Positions 21,341 through 33,695 of a stretch of DNA of 64,000 nucleotides are shown one piece after another. The DNA comes from Deroplatys truncata. Its lineage: Eukaryota; Arthropoda; Insecta; Mantodea; Mantidae. The notes under the pieces are model-generated. The model was not told the DNA's origin, did no database searches, and was given only the letters and a program-made list of their open reading frames with translations. The position numbers and the translations under genes were made by a program. The stretch's first letter is position 1. Each line of letters begins with the position of its first letter. The DNA is taken from assembly GCA_030765065.1 (NCBI GenBank), contig CM060989.1, forward strand, positions 35,951,501 through 36,015,500, written 5' to 3'.

Positions 21341-21534
21341 TTTTTTGCATATTCACTGTATCATCACGTACATTTAGACTAAGCATACCCAGCCAGAATG
21401 GGTTACTTTATGCATGTGTGTCACTAACCTTTCTGCTATGAACAGTGTCAAAGCACAAAGCCTCGTGCTTCATGTTTTGTGGAATCCAAATCAATACATA
21501 GCTTCATACATCAAATAATGTGTTATGAAAATTG

Positions 21535-21650
21535 CCATTTTTCATTCAAGGACTTTAAAGCATATTTTTGTCCGGTAAAATCACGATATTGAATTTTGAG
21601 TCAAATGCAATACTTCCTCTACCCTAAATAAGACACACATAAAGTAAAAA
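21535..21650 (-). mobile_element. Family A remnant, copy 7
   Basis: Short, highly diverged minus-oriented end (ccggtaaaatcacgatattg, gcaatacttcctctacc). Confidence 0.5.
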
Positions 21651-21652
21651 TG

Positions 21653-22500
21653 TAATTTGAAATAACTGTACTACCAACCGCCTGATATTGTTAAATCACT
21701 TACAATTAGTTATTTTTTAAATCAGGGTTTAACTGCTTGTACGTACTTTCAATAGTCTAAGTGAGTATTTAAATGAAACTAATGCAATTTAATTATATAA
21801 ATAGTTTAACAATACCAATTGCATCTCCTGTAACTTATCATGAATGAAAACAGATGTCGGCGCAATGTAGCTAGAATCGTCTTATCGGAAAAAGAAGCAG
21901 GATTTCGGCATTCAAACTCACAGTCGCCTATAAAAACCTCCAGGAGGAAAGGCTGAAGCGAAGCAGAGGGCACGCATATTTGGGGCGTAGATTCGTACAC
22001 AGACGGGGTCCCTAACGTATCCAGATATAAATCCTGACGCCAGCGGTACCTCCCATAGACCCACCTCTCTCTAAGGAAAAGGTTCTCTGAAGGTCCGTTA
22101 CTAGAAGTCTGCACGAACTCGGGCCAATCTCTTGTGCCTAGGCTCCCTGCGGCTTAATTTCATAACTGTTTTTCGGGCACGGGCAGGGCTGGGGCTTGAA
22201 ATCAAAAACAAAGAAAACTGAATTTATCATATTGTGTTTATCGCACATATGTTATTTTACGTACTTCAAATAATTTCACTAAATTCCGCCATGCGGCATT
22301 GTTTTTCCGCGATATTTCTATTACTCGGTTGTTTTTGGAGCTTGGATCGGGTGGCTTGTGACTGTGATTGAGGAGTTCGTTTCTGGCAGTGCTAAGGGTC
22401 ACATCTCTCTATGGTAAGTTCTCCAAATGTTAGTGGTGAATTTTGTATTTCGTAGAGAATTTTTCTGACCGGAGTTCTCATATAGATTAGTCCATTGCTA
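21653..22500. other. No gene recognised
   Basis: Includes a less AT-rich stretch at 21850-22190 with a 102-aa minus-strand ORF (21806-22114) of no recognisable family. It could be part of an unclassified repeat. Confidence 0.35.
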
Positions 22501-22505
22501 TTTTT

Positions 22506-22644
22506 ACTTTCTCTACTACGTATAAAGTAGGGGAAGTATTGTATTCCACTCAAAAATTCGATACCGAGATTTCACCGGAAATACATGTTTTGAGACCCCC
22601 TGAATCCAAAAAAGCATTTTTGGAAACATGTCCGTGTGTGTGTC

Positions 22645-22682
<38 letters not shown>

Positions 22683-23107
22683 TGTCTGTCTGTGAACAGC
22701 ATAACTCAGAAACGAACAATCGGATAAACACCAAACTTGGTATTTAGGTTCAGTATCTTTCAGAGATGCGACACGAAGGTTTACAAGAAAATCCCTCCAC
22801 CTCAGAGTACCCTTTGCATTGAAGATTTTTCGAAAATTTTAATTTTCTCAAAAATGACTCTAACGATTTTGATTAAAATATCATATGTTTAAGATATTTT
22901 CATGACAAATAAAATGTATATCTTGAATTTTCTGAGAATTCTCCAAAAGCATTCTTCATTGTGAACGACTTTTGCATACAAGAAAACTAGCAATAAGATG
23001 GAGTTTGCAAATGTTTATCTCGATTAACATGAAGTAGATGGAGAATAAGCGTTTGTAAAAATAGTTTGTACAAGAGTAGAGAAAGTCATGTGAGTGTAAC
23101 ACATCAG
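22506..23107 (+). mobile_element. Family A repeat, copy 8, internally deleted
   Basis: Both ends are present and T-runs flank them (22501-22505 and 23108 onward). About 270 bp is missing internally: the sequence jumps from acgacttttgcataca directly to agaaaactagcaataagat. The GT microsatellite is long here (22630-22690). Confidence 0.9.
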
Positions 23108-23630
23108 ATTTTTTTAATAAGCCTGCCCTTTTATATAAAATAGTATTCTTTCACCAAGCCATAGAGAGGATTTATATTTCTAATATTTATAATTTCACAC
23201 TTGCGGCCTGATCACTTGGCGCACATAGTTTGTGATTTCCTTTGGCCATTTTAGGCAATTTAAATTGTTTTAAATAGTTATTCTGTTGATAAGCTTTATG
23301 TGATTTAAGTTGTTCGGAGTTTACGTAAATTATTATTTGTCTAGCCGCTTTTTCAAAATTGTTAGTTTCTCCGGAATTTAAGTAAATTGTTAATCTTAAT
23401 GTTAATGTTAATTGCTAATGTGTCGAAAGTTTATTTGATGACCCATTTTGTGAGTTACTTATTTACGGCATCACGAAAATTTATTACAATGTGTTGATTG
23501 TTTAATGACCAGGCTAGCGTGAGATGAAGAGCTTAGGACATACAGATAAATGGGGCAAACGTATATGCATTTGCGTTAAGACAAATTACATTATATTCAC
23601 TCCTGCAATAAGTAAACTCATATAATAATG
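23108..23630. other. No gene recognised
   Basis: AT-rich spacer; nothing supported. Confidence 0.4.
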
Positions 23631-23864
23631 TACAGTAGAGTGCAAAAAAAGTTCCGATGCTTTTGGTTACCTTTGGTGTTTTTCATTCTTGAATGTTGGC
23701 AGAATCTTCTCATCATTTTTGTTCCACGCCTGCCTTAGTTGAGCTATCCTCTAATTGGTTTTAACTGAAGTCCGATACGCTAATATTATCCTATGAAGCA
23801 GGCCTAGCTGGGCGATGAAACAGGTGGAGAATCGGTAAATGTCACCTGAATAATTGAAACAATA

Positions 23865-25154
23865 CGAGGGGCACTATTTATATTTTGAGCCTAATAATTA
23901 AAACAAAGTAATTTCTGACTGAAAACTGCTTTATTGTTTTTCAAAATATTCTCCTTTATGATCAATATACTTTTGCATCCGTTTGAACCATTTGTCAAAG
24001 CATTTATTCCAGTCTTCTTGAGACACCTCCAAAACATGGTTTTTGAAGGTATCAAAGGCTTCTTCTGCCAACGAAAACCGTTGTCCGCGCAATTTATTCT
24101 TGATGTTCGGGAAAAAAAAGAAGTCATTGGGTACCAAATCAGGACTGTATGGCGGATGACCCATCAATTCGATTTTTTGAGCCTTCAAATACTCTGTTGT
24201 TACACGAGAGTGTGTGCGCTTGCATTGTCCTGATGAAGAACGATCCTACGGTTCTTGTTAATTTTCCTTACTTCACCGAAGACTTCCGGCAAACAAATGG
24301 TTGTGTACGTTCGGCATTGACCGTTTTACGTTCATCTAAAGGCACTGTTGCCACATGGCCAGTTTTGCTGAAAAAGCAGGCGACCATTTGCTTCGAAGTG
24401 CTTCGAGTGCGAACAGATTTTGTTGGATTTGCTTCATCTTGAAACACCCATACAGTTGACTGCTGTTTACGTTCCGGCTCATACTTATAGATCCATGATT
24501 CGTCACCTGTTACAATCTTATATAAGTCTTTTAAGGCACCACCGTTGTATTTCTTGAGCATTTTTGTACACCAATCGACACGAGCATCTTTTTGAGATTG
24601 CGTCAAATTATGTGGGATCCAATGAGAGCAAACCTTCTTCACGGCTAAGTAATCATGCAATATTTTATATATGCTGGTGGAACTAATGCCTAGGGTTACT
24701 TCAATCTCACAGTATGTTGCATGACAATTTTTCATTATTAGTTCTTGCACAGCATCAATATTTTCTGGCACAACAACTGATTTTGGACAACCTTCACGAA
24801 CTTCATCATTGAGCGAACGGCGACCACGATTAAATGCGTTATACCAGCGTTTCACAGTCGCAAAGGATGGAGCTTCGTCGTCAAATGTGGAAGTTAGTTG
24901 ATCGATGCACTCTTGTCTTGATAATCGACGTCGAATGTCGTAATAAATCATTGCACTAACACTTTCACGAGTTAATTCCATGTTTTTGTTGACATACAAT
25001 TTTAAAGTTAGTGTAAACAAAACAAATTACGCTCTATTGACAAAATGTTTGAAGTAGATTATGGTCAAAAATGTCAAACTTTCTATTCGAAACGTCAGAT
25101 GGCACCTACAACATTCAGGGTTGCCAAGGCTCAATATATAAATAGTGCTCCTCG
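23865..25154 (-). mobile_element. Mariner transposon, full length (1.29 kb), inactive
   Basis: TIRs are cgaggggcactatttatatt on the left and the matching reverse complement on the right (tatatataaatagtgctcctcg region), each next to a TA dinucleotide (23863-23864 and 25155-25156). The length is typical of mariners. It lies inside the Tc1-like TIR element at 23631-25327. Confidence 0.9.
23931..25020 (-). pseudogene. Mariner transposase, frameshifted
   Basis: The minus-strand frame 24268-25020 gives the N-terminal two thirds: paired helix-turn-helix DNA-binding region, the linker and the catalytic domain start, with the first catalytic Asp in TGDES (residue 173 of the frame). The likely start is Met14 (MELTRES). 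Near 24290 the frame shifts; LHQDNASAH (second Asp) is at about 24225 and the frame at 23931-24188 supplies HPPYSPDLVPNDF (third Asp, DD34D spacing) and the C-terminal EYFEKQ. All three catalytic residues survive, so at least two indels are the main damage. Mariner transposases act in the nucleus and cut at TIRs next to TA. Confidence 0.88.
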
Positions 25155-25628
25155 TATGCCTCTAAAGACTGTCCATACTAGCCCCTGAATGAGTCCGGCT
25201 TTTATTGGTTTGGCAATCAAGCATTAACCTCTTTAACCGAATGAGGGATGGAAGGCGCAAATTATTGATTGCCAACTTAAATCGCGGTTTCTGATATCGG
25301 GACGTTTTTTGTACCTGACTGTACTGGTATTCCCAAGTTTATGAGCTTGGTAATTTTTGTGTTCATGCTGCATGTGACGCTCTATATTGTTTTTTGTGAA
25401 AAACCTTCGTTAAATAAACCCAGTACATGAGACTTTGCCTGTTTTCAATAAGTACTTGGGAGGCATGCCTGTTACCTAGTATCGGTCTTGCCGTCACCGC
25501 TTAACCAAGGCTTCCTAGTGGTTTTCTGGCAGCTCCACTTTGATAACGTGAGTATGAGACGCTTAAAGGGTGCAACATTTAACATAACATTTTACTTATC
25601 ATGTAAATATCTTAAGCGTATGGTTTTT

Positions 25629-26503
25629 ACTTTCTCTACTACGTATAGTAAGTAGGGGAAGTATTGCATTCCACCCAAAAATTCGATACCGAGATTTCAC
25701 CGAAAATACATGTTTTGAGACCTCCTGAATCCAAAAAAAGCATTTTTGGAAACATGTCCGTGTGTGTGTCTGTGTGTGTGTGTGTGTGTGTGTCTGTGTG
25801 TGTGTGTCTGTGAACAGCATAACTCAAAAACTAACAGTCGGATAAACACCAAACTTGGTATTTACGTTCAGTATCTTCCAGAGATGCGACACGAAGATTT
25901 TCAAGAAAATACCCCCACCCCAGACTACCCTTTACATGGAACATTTTTCGAAAATTTTAATTTTCTCAAAAATGGCTCTAACGATTTTGCTGAAAATATC
26001 ATATGTTTAAGATAATGTCATGAGAAATGAAATGTATATCTCGAAATTTCTGGGAATGTCTCCAAAAGTATTCTTCATTATGAACGACTTTTGCATAACT
26101 GGTAAACCATAAGAGATAGACAAAATTTTACTACACAAAAAATGTAGATCGCGTTAAAATACACAACTTATATCATATACATTTGTTTTGTTGAGTGAAC
26201 CGTTTTCGAGATATTGCTTGTTATTTCCTTAAATTTTCCAATACTTATACTTTTTCTCAAATTCGTTATTCATTTTTTTATGTCCTGGACATGCAAAGAG
26301 AATGGAATGCGCCACATAGCAACCAGCGTTAAAATATTTGACTATCGCTTAAAAGCTACCATATTCCCCTTGCATCTACAAGAAAATTACCAATAAGATT
26401 TACATCTCGATATCTCGATTAATATGAAGCATATGGAGAATAGGCGTTTGTAAAAATAGATTGTACAAGAGTAGAGAAAGTCATGTGAGTGTAACACATC
26501 AGA
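25629..26503 (+). mobile_element. Family A repeat, copy 9 (full length)
   Basis: Starts actttctctactacgtatag after a T5 run and ends acacatcaga before TTT. The host on the left (25580-25628) resembles an internal part of another family A copy, so this copy probably landed in an older one. Confidence 0.92.
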
Positions 26504-26705
26504 TTTGTTTTATTAAAATATACAATTTTTTATAAAATAAAAAAATAACGAACATTGTTGCATATAAAGGGAAAATAACGATGAAAAATTTAATTTATCA
26601 TACCTTTTGGTCCTCAAAGTTGAGATGCCAGGAATAGCATAATCATCGCAGCATGCACACGCCCATACCAGCGGCAGTACTAATAACAATATACATGCTG
26701 TAACA

Positions 26706-28303
26706 AAAATGTATGGCACAAATTGCAGGACACATTCCTCACACGTAGACGAAGAAATTATGTTATATGAACATGGGTCTGGAAACGCTTTGTTTCCATG
26801 TTACAACTCATTTTCTTCAACTCATTAATCAGGGGAAAAACACAAGAATAGAATGTACCAACATACCACATGCAACTCTTTCTCACAGGAGATGCTCAAT
26901 ATGCCCTCCGTGAGCATTGATATATGCATCAACCCGCCGTCGTAGTGAATCCCGAATGCGCTGATGTATCCCTGGAGTATTGCGTAAGGATTCGCAGCCT
27001 TCCATAATAAGGGAACGGAGACTCTGAACATTTGGTATTGGGGTTCGATACACAAGAGCTATCTAATGCCCCCACAAATAAAAGTCCAGTGGGTTTAGAT
27101 CCGGGGAGTGTGGAAGGCCAGACAATTGGCCCACCTCTACATATCCATCTGTCACCAAATCTTTTATTTAGAAGCCGACGGACATTAACACTAAAATTAG
27201 GATGTGCTCCATCGTGCATGAATTACATGTTTTGTCGCAAAACTAAAGGTACATCTACTAACAGTTCAGGTAGAAGATTGTCTACGAAATTTTGGCAACC
27301 TTGTCCGTTGAGCCTGGGTGGAAGAGGGTGAGGCCTTACCAAACAGTCACCAACAATGCCGGCCCAAATATTGACAGAAAATCTTTGTTGATGACTTGCC
27401 TCAACAGTTGCGTGAGGATTGACGTCAGCCCATACATGCCGATTGTGATCATTTACAATCTGATCTCGTTGAAACGACGCCTCATCTGTGAAAAGCACCG
27501 TTGCACTAAAATTAGGGTTGACACTTTGTTGCAAAAACCGTTTGCAGAAGCGTGCCCGTGCAGGAAAATCAGCTGCTGGTAGTGCCTGCACACGCTGTAA
27601 ATGGTATGGACACAGTGGACCTCGAGTAATAACACTCGCCAGAAAGCCATGTGGTTAACATTCATTGTTGCAGCTAATTGTCCTGTAGTGACACTAGGGT
27701 CGTCGTCAACTGCCCGAAGAATTTCCGCCTCCCGTTACGGTGTCCTCGTACTTCTAGGGCTCCCCCGCCGCGAGTAGCAGGCTGAAATGCTCCATGTTCC
27801 CTAGGACGACGATCAATGGCTTTAAAAGTTTTCCTGTCGTCCTGGAAATCTTTCCCGGTACAAACGTTGAGTGCAAGCGCCTGCTAATCCATACATCAAA
27901 TGGGCATCTGCCATCTCTGCATTTGTGTACAGCCATTGCACGAGCTAAGTCTGTGATCAACTCTACTAGTATGTAGTAACCCGAGGGCTTGCCAAGGTCG
28001 TACTGCACACTGGAATAGTTGATGTTACTGTAAACAAGCAATGAGTAAGTCGCATGACAACATGGACATGTAAAACAAAACACTGGCGGTGCAACTATAA
28101 TAATGACAACGCAACCAGATGTAACCAAGAGTGCATGTTCCCCATGATTCTAATGCTCTGTTCGTGTGTGTCTCCAATGATTAATGAGTTTGATAAAATG
28201 AACTGTAACATGGAAACAAAGCGTTTCCAGATCCATGCTTATATAACATAATTTCTTCGTCTACATGTGAGGAATGTGTCCTGCAATTTGTGCAATACAT
28301 TTT
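26706..28303 (-). mobile_element. DDE transposon with about 120-bp TIRs
   Basis: Left end (26706 onward: aatgtatggcacaaattgca, then gaagaaattatgttatatga) is repeated in inverted form at the right end (to about 28303). The inverted repeat spans about 120 bp, including ggaaacgctttgtttccatg in both arms. The inside holds one degraded Tc1/mariner-superfamily transposase. Confidence 0.85.
26940..28000 (-). pseudogene. Tc1/mariner-superfamily transposase, degraded
   Basis: Minus strand, in order: ILRAVDDDPSVTTGQLAATM (helix-turn-helix region, about 27660-27725), then LPAADFPARARFCKRFLQQS, VLFTDEASF (first Asp), HNRHVWADVNPHATVEASHQ, FSVNIWAGIVGD (27223-27591), and after one stop MHDGAHP (second Asp) and GDRWICRGGPIVWP (26929-27219). 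The following SPDL/D segment is frameshifted. It belongs to the same broad insect transposase group as 14103-15650 and 48084-49987. Confidence 0.82.
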
Positions 28304-29077
28304 AACTTTGTTATTAAACTGCTTCTATAGATAGTATTTATGTTTGTATTTGCCTCGACTGCTTCAGTAATGTTTGTACAGACACGTTTCTCTTAATCAG
28401 GGCGTGGTGCGACAAAAATGTAGGCTTACACAGATTTAAGTTAAAATTCACTTCTTTTTATTAATCCTTGACACAAATTAAATAGCACTACACTGATATT
28501 AAGAGCTGTGAGATTCTTTAATACATGCACTTTGTTAACGCGTATACTTTTTTTACGATTCACACGAATACGTAATATTTCTTTAGAGAACACATCTTCC
28601 ATCCGGTCACTACCAAGGTCTGCAGGCAACTGAACATATTTCAACCGTCAAAATCCGTAAGCTTCTGTATTTAAAGTCTCTGATTGGCTAATTCTAGTCC
28701 AATAGAATACCTGCATTTAATTAAAGCTTTTTCTAGCTGTTAATTGGCTATTTTTAAACTGTCACAAAATTTAAATTATCGTTGCTCTAATCATGACTAG
28801 TAAACTCTCAAGCTCATTATTGCCTCAAGGTTACCTCATTGTTACCTCATTGTTAGCAACTTTAAACTTATTAATTTCACAGCTCTTGCATTATTAAATT
28901 ACACAATGCATTCACATAACATTATTAAACATGTTTACAATAATATAAGCATATGCAATGACTGTTACATACATTTTAAAAATCATTACATACATATTGC
29001 TTCAAGACGGGCTGTTATTGAATTTACATATTATATAATTTAATTGAAATTATTCATGTATTAAAAATACTGCCTCA
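28301..29077. mobile_element. Family B repeat, copy 1 (truncated at left)
   Basis: Matches 34609-35390 and 56196-56958 throughout: ctgcctcggctg region, gattggctaattctagtcc, ggttacctcattgttacctc, aagcatatgcaatgactg, ending atactgcctca. The left part present in copy 3 is missing because the repeat starts where the TIR of the neighbouring transposon ends. The 67-aa minus ORF (28441-28644) is not conserved in the other copies. Probably an LTR; see copy 3. Confidence 0.8.
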
Positions 29078-29466
29078 AAAGCCGGCTTCGGCCAATTGGA
29101 ATAACTTTAAAACAGCACTTCAGATGCAAGCTCCGTTTCCCTCCGTCCACCCACACCCAGGACATCTTTGAAAGACTGCAGTAAGAGGAGCGACATGTGG
29201 TCAATAAGCCAGTATGCCATCAACATGCCGCTTAATAGATGTGAATGTCAGGACCACAACCGCTACTATTTCTGTAAAGTAGCTCTTCAGTTTTATTAAC
29301 CCCAAGTACCTGAGAGCATCCCTTATCAGGCCCCTCAGCAGGGGAAGAAATTCCCACAGGCAGCTTCGTAATAATAATAGTCATTTACTGCAGCCGGGCA
29401 CGGACCTGGTGATACAGTATACCTATTCTCGGACTCGGTTCGGCCCCTGCAGACCCTTAATTTGGG
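29078..29466. other. No gene recognised
   Basis: Moderately GC-rich spacer between a family B copy and a SINE; it could be an unclassified repeat. Confidence 0.35.
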
Positions 29467-29745
29467 TTTTATTTATGGACACTCTTTAACTACTATGTTT
29501 CTTAGCGTCCCATTCTATATTGGGGTGAAAGATCGGAAAGTTTGCTCAGAGGCCTCTTTATCAGGCTTGAGATTCTTTTACGTGCCGTAAATCTACGACA
29601 CGGGACCACCGGCTTCACTTCCCTTCCGAAGGAAGCCATGCTAAGGATTTTTACGTCCGAAGACAGCCATCGCCCTCCGTCGGGTTTGAACCAGCGACTT
29701 TGGGAAGTAGAAGCCAGCATGGCAACCCTAAACCACGGAGGACAA
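29467..29745 (-). mobile_element. SINE family C, complete copy with tRNA-like head
   Basis: On the minus strand the head at 29741-29674 has a perfect 7-bp acceptor-like stem (CCTCCGT with ACGGAGG), an A-box-like GTGGTTTAGGGTTG and a B box GGTTCAAACCC. The body (about 200 bp) ends in an A-rich 3' tail around 29467. Truncated relatives are at 17214-17356 and 44462-44603. Confidence 0.88.
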
Positions 29746-30492
29746 CATGCACACCTCTATCCGTCAGAGACCGAACGTTAGAGAAACTTCCACAGACCAA
29801 ACACCACCGTTCACTCGCCTGGTCTTTGGACCCTGATACTCATCCTTTACGCGCGCCTACAATTCACAGTAGCACTTGATACGCTACGCGGGTGCCAATA
29901 ATGGAGGTGCTTAGGCGGAACCCCACCCACTACCAGAAATTCCTTCCAAACCCACCTAAAAAGAGAGACAAAGCATTGATTTGAAGCGCATGTTAGCTAT
30001 TGATTCTGGTTCCACAGCCTCAATCCAAGCATCGGGTTCTGTTCATCCTGGTTGGGAACTGGGACCGGTATTTATACATTGTCTAAAACTGAAGGTTGCA
30101 TAAAACTAAGTTATTGGGGGCTAGTGAACCACCGCATATAATGTCCGTAGATGTTTTATTTCCACACTAGCTAATGACAGCTGAATGATCGAAGGCTTCC
30201 TCGCACGCCGTTTGTTGCCAATAAAACAAAATGTATGCATTGCATATAACATCCGGCTGTCTCTCTTTGGCTATTGTATCGGTCCATTCCAGAATTACTG
30301 TATTAGTGGATAATAACGATAACAAATTTAAAACTCTCATACCATCAATGCTAAATTTAGTAAATTTATTATCCAAATCTCAGAGACATTTAATATATCA
30401 GAATTAAGCTTTACAGCATGTTAATATATGTCTTCTTACTTAAGTGATCTACTTCTATCCAGTAATACGGTTTATAAAGGAATATATAATTT
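29746..30492. other. No gene recognised
   Basis: Moderately GC-rich first half, AT-rich second half; nothing supported. Confidence 0.35.
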
Positions 30493-30663
30493 CTATTTTC
30501 TCTACTATGTGTAGTATGTAGAGGAAGTATTGCATTCCACTCAAAAATTACATTTCGGGATTTCACCGGAAACATACGTTTTGAGGCCCCTGAACCCAAA
30601 AGAGCATTTTTAGAAAATGGTCCGCGTGGGCGTATCTGTGAGCAGCATAACTCAAAACGAAGC
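30493..30663 (+). mobile_element. Family A repeat, copy 10 (first 170 bp)
   Basis: Begins ctattttctctactatgtg and breaks at gcataactcaaaacga where a SINE of family T is inserted; the rest of the repeat is not found beyond the SINE. Confidence 0.8.
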
Positions 30664-30838
30664 GGAATGGAAGGGAAATGATGGAAAGGAAATCGTGGTG
30701 CACGAGAAACCACCCCAAAATTTGCCTACCGACCAGGAAGTCCACCAAAAACCCAAGATAAATAGTCGGTCGCCGGGAATCAAGCCCGAAACCTCCCAAA
30801 TATGAGTCTCACACGTTACCGCGAAGCCATCTCGCTCA
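30664..30838 (-). mobile_element. SINE family T, copy 2 (short)
   Basis: Minus strand: A-box-like GATGGCTTCGCGGTAAC, then gaggtttcgggcttgattcc (B-box region), ccggcgaccg, and a shortened body ending in tttcccttccattccgcttc. Order and sequence match copy 1 at 19988-20285. The insertion is inside family A copy 10. Confidence 0.72.
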
Positions 30839-31202
30839 AATACACTAAATAGTACATTATGTTTATTATATGTTTTGTTTCATTTGTTGCTTTTGGATTA
30901 AATAATACATAATTAGTTTTAACAAAAATCTATAGTTCCATAAGAAAATTCATTTTTTCGTTTTCTCATTTATACATTATTTTAGGCGTGTCCCTTTGAA
31001 AACGTTTAACTGAGGTTTTACTGTATGTTTTGAATATACGTATTGTGTCTACAACGATAAAATTTATATCCAATTAAAGAGGAAATTTCAATTTATAAGA
31101 CTGCACCAAAAAAAACCTAAAGCTTTTTGGTAAATTTCGCCATTTAGTGTTGTGTACAAAGTTTTATGTGTATTTTAATTTCACTACATTCAAACTGTAT
31201 AA
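30839..31202. other. No gene recognised
   Basis: AT-rich spacer; nothing supported. Confidence 0.4.
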
Positions 31203-31204
31203 TA

Positions 31205-32483
31205 CGAGGGCTGTCCCAGAAGTATCCGACCTAACATAGAAAACACAAAAATTTTGGGAAAAAACATAGTCTACTTTCAGCTCGATACACTTTTCCCAGT
31301 GATGTTCAATAGCTTCGATACCCCGCTTATAGTGAGAACCGTTGAGTTCTGCAAAATAGCCATCAACTGCAAACTCAACCTCTTCATTGTTTGCAAATAT
31401 TTTACCATCAGGCCATTTCTTCAACTTTGGAAACATAACCTAATCAGAGGGGTCTAAGTCTGACGAACAGGGTGCATGAGGAAGCAATTCGAACTTTAAC
31501 TCATTGATTTTGGCCATGGAGATAATGGATGTGTGAACTGGTGCCTAGTGTTAATGAAACAGAACTTTCTTTTTCGCTAAATGTGGCCGTTTTGATTGAT
31601 TTAAAGATTCAAACGCTGCAATAAGTTTGCATAATACTTGCCATTGATTGCTTTTCCTTTTTGAAGATAAATCAATGAAAATTATCCCACGCGCATCCCA
31701 AAAAACTGGCGCCATGACCTTGCCTGTAGATGGAACCGTCTTCGCCTTCTTTGGAGCCGATTCTCCCCTTTCAGTCCACTATTTTGACTGCTTCTTCGTC
31801 TCAGATGTGAAGTGACGTACCCATGTTTCATCCATGGTTATGAATCGAGACACAAAAACTCGGATTTATTGCAGTGAAACATCGCCGAACACTCGACTGA
31901 AACATCTTCACGACGCTGCTTTTGTTCCGTTGTGAGTAAACGTGGCACCCATCTTGCGCACAGCTTTCTCATGTCTAAATTTTCAGTTAGTATGCGATGT
32001 ACAGCACTTTTTGAAATGCCTACGATGGCTGTTAGCACGCGCACCTTCAGTCGACTGTCATCCAATACCACTTTGTGGATTTTCTTCACAATTTCTGTCG
32101 TGGTCACCTCATTTGGTCGATCACTGCGATGTTCGTCTTGGCAGCTCGTACGGCCTCGCTTAAACTCTGCCACCCAATATTTTACTGTTGTAAACGAAGG
32201 AGCAGATTCCCCCAGAGTGGAATCTAGCTCAGCTTTAATATTAGTTGGACTAAGACCTTTCAAATGAAAGTATTGTATCACATAACGATGACCAGTTTTA
32301 TCCATGTTTACAATTCGCTGAGAGAGTTCACTATTAATGGCTGCCAAACAATTACTAAACGATGTAGCATCGTCAAGCTTCAAACTTAAGCTTTATAAGG
32401 GTGGTACTGCCTACCATAGTCATTTGTTTGAAACAACAACCGCTATATATACGTCAGGTCGGGTACTTTTGGGACTACCCTCG
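31205..32483 (-). mobile_element. Mariner transposon (1.28 kb), inactive
   Basis: TIRs: cgagggctgtcccagaagta at the left and its imperfect reverse complement at the right (ttttgggactaccctcg), each bordered by TA. Same mariner family as the copy at 46728-47998. Confidence 0.9.
31230..32306 (-). pseudogene. Mariner transposase, frameshifted
   Basis: The minus frame 31838-32383 contains the real start (MDKTGHRY, Met27 of that frame, at about 32306) and the N-terminal helix-turn-helix domains (GLSPTNIKAEL, TAIVGISKSAVHRIL, LCARWVPRLL). It ends where RFITMDET should begin (about 31848), through a frameshift. The rest of the catalytic domain is recognisable in shifted frames, and the C-terminus (KKWPDGKIFANNEEVEFA .. 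CIELK) is at 31240-31436. The comparison with 47218-47934 makes the assignment firm. Confidence 0.87.
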
Positions 32484-32556
32484 TATATTCGACGATACTC
32501 GTTAAATGAGTTCGTAGACAAATGCTTTGGAAATATATAAAAGTCTTCCTACATTT

Positions 32557-33695
32557 ACTTTCACTACCACGTACATAGAAGGAAGAGAAGATATTACATT
32601 CCACCCAAAAATTTGATACTGAGATGTTTTGAGAACCCCCGTCTTCAAAAAAATTGGAAAAAGTTTCGGGTGTGTGTGAACAGCATTATTCATAAACGAG
32701 AAGTCGGATGTATACTAAACTTGGTATTTCAGTCCTGTATCGTCCAAAGATGCGAAAAAAAGATTTTCAAGAAAATCTCTTCACTCTAACTCCCTTTACA
32801 TGGAAGATTTTTTGAAACTTAGTTTCTGAAAAATGGCTGTAAGGATTTTGATTAAATACCATATACTAAAGATACTTACATGTCATATTAAAATGTATAT
32901 GCTGAATTTTCTGGGAATAACGTATGAAGTCCTCTTCATTCGGAAGGAAGTTTGTATAATCTTGTATAACTGGTTAACGTTGAGCGATAGGCGAAAACGT
33001 ACTACACAAGAAATGTAGACCTCTTTAAAACACACGATCTATTTCAAATAACTTCTTTGGCATCAGCCTTTTCCAAGATATTCGTTATTAATGGTTCGAT
33101 TTGTTCAATACTTGCTCTTTTCAAGTCCTGTCAATTTTCAGGTGTTTCTCACGATGTTAATAATTATATAATAAAACCAATTAATATAATCAAATAAAGT
33201 AATTATATTGAAATTTTGAAGTTTGTGAAGTATTTGCGGAATGTGGATGTGTTCTTTTAATTTGTTAGTACACTTTTTTGTATTTTGTAGTTTTGTGTAA
33301 AGTAGTTGTAGTATATATCTGTAAAATTATTAATGTATTGAAATTTACAAAATTAATAAATTTTATATGAAGTTGGAATACCTGACTAGCTTTAGAAATT
33401 AGGTATTAGGGTTATGATATTACAGATTCTTGTGTTATTTTAATTTTCTTTTATGTTTCTCGCGATATCATGGAAAGAGAATAGAATTCTAAGGCCAGCA
33501 TATAACGTCCAGTTCTTAAACGTTTGACTATCACTATTTCCTTCATATCTATAATGAAATGGTAATGCAGCTATTTCCGGTAAGTTTATCTCGATTAAAA
33601 TTAAGTAGGTAGAAAATAGTTGCGTAAGAATAATTTGTATATTCACCAATAAGCGATAGAGGGTAGAGAAAGTCATGTGAATGTAACGCTTTAGA
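32557..33695 (+). mobile_element. Family A repeat, subfamily 2, copy 11, with a 280-bp insertion
   Basis: Starts actttcactaccacgtaca; ends gggtagagaaagtcatgtga..tttaga before TTTTT. It is interrupted at 33171-33450 by AT-rich DNA; the host sequence on both sides repeats (T)GTTTCTC(A/G)CGAT. Confidence 0.85.
33171..33450. mobile_element. AT-rich insertion flanked by about 15-bp direct repeats
   Basis: Left flank tgtttctcacgatgt and right flank tgtttctcgcgatat are the same family A segment duplicated, as expected of target-primed (LINE or SINE) insertion. The insert itself is AT-rich and I could not classify it. Confidence 0.55.

Larger units (their letters stand above)
23631..25327. mobile_element. 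Tc1-like TIR element (non-autonomous) interrupted by a mariner
   Basis: The left end gtacagtagagtgcaaaaaa (about 23629) and the right end, read in reverse complement, gtacagtcaggtacaaaaaa (to about 25327), form imperfect TIRs that continue into gttccgat / gtcccgat. TA flanks are consistent. Without the nested mariner the element is only about 410 bp, too short to code for a transposase, so it is a MITE-like derivative. Confidence 0.65.
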
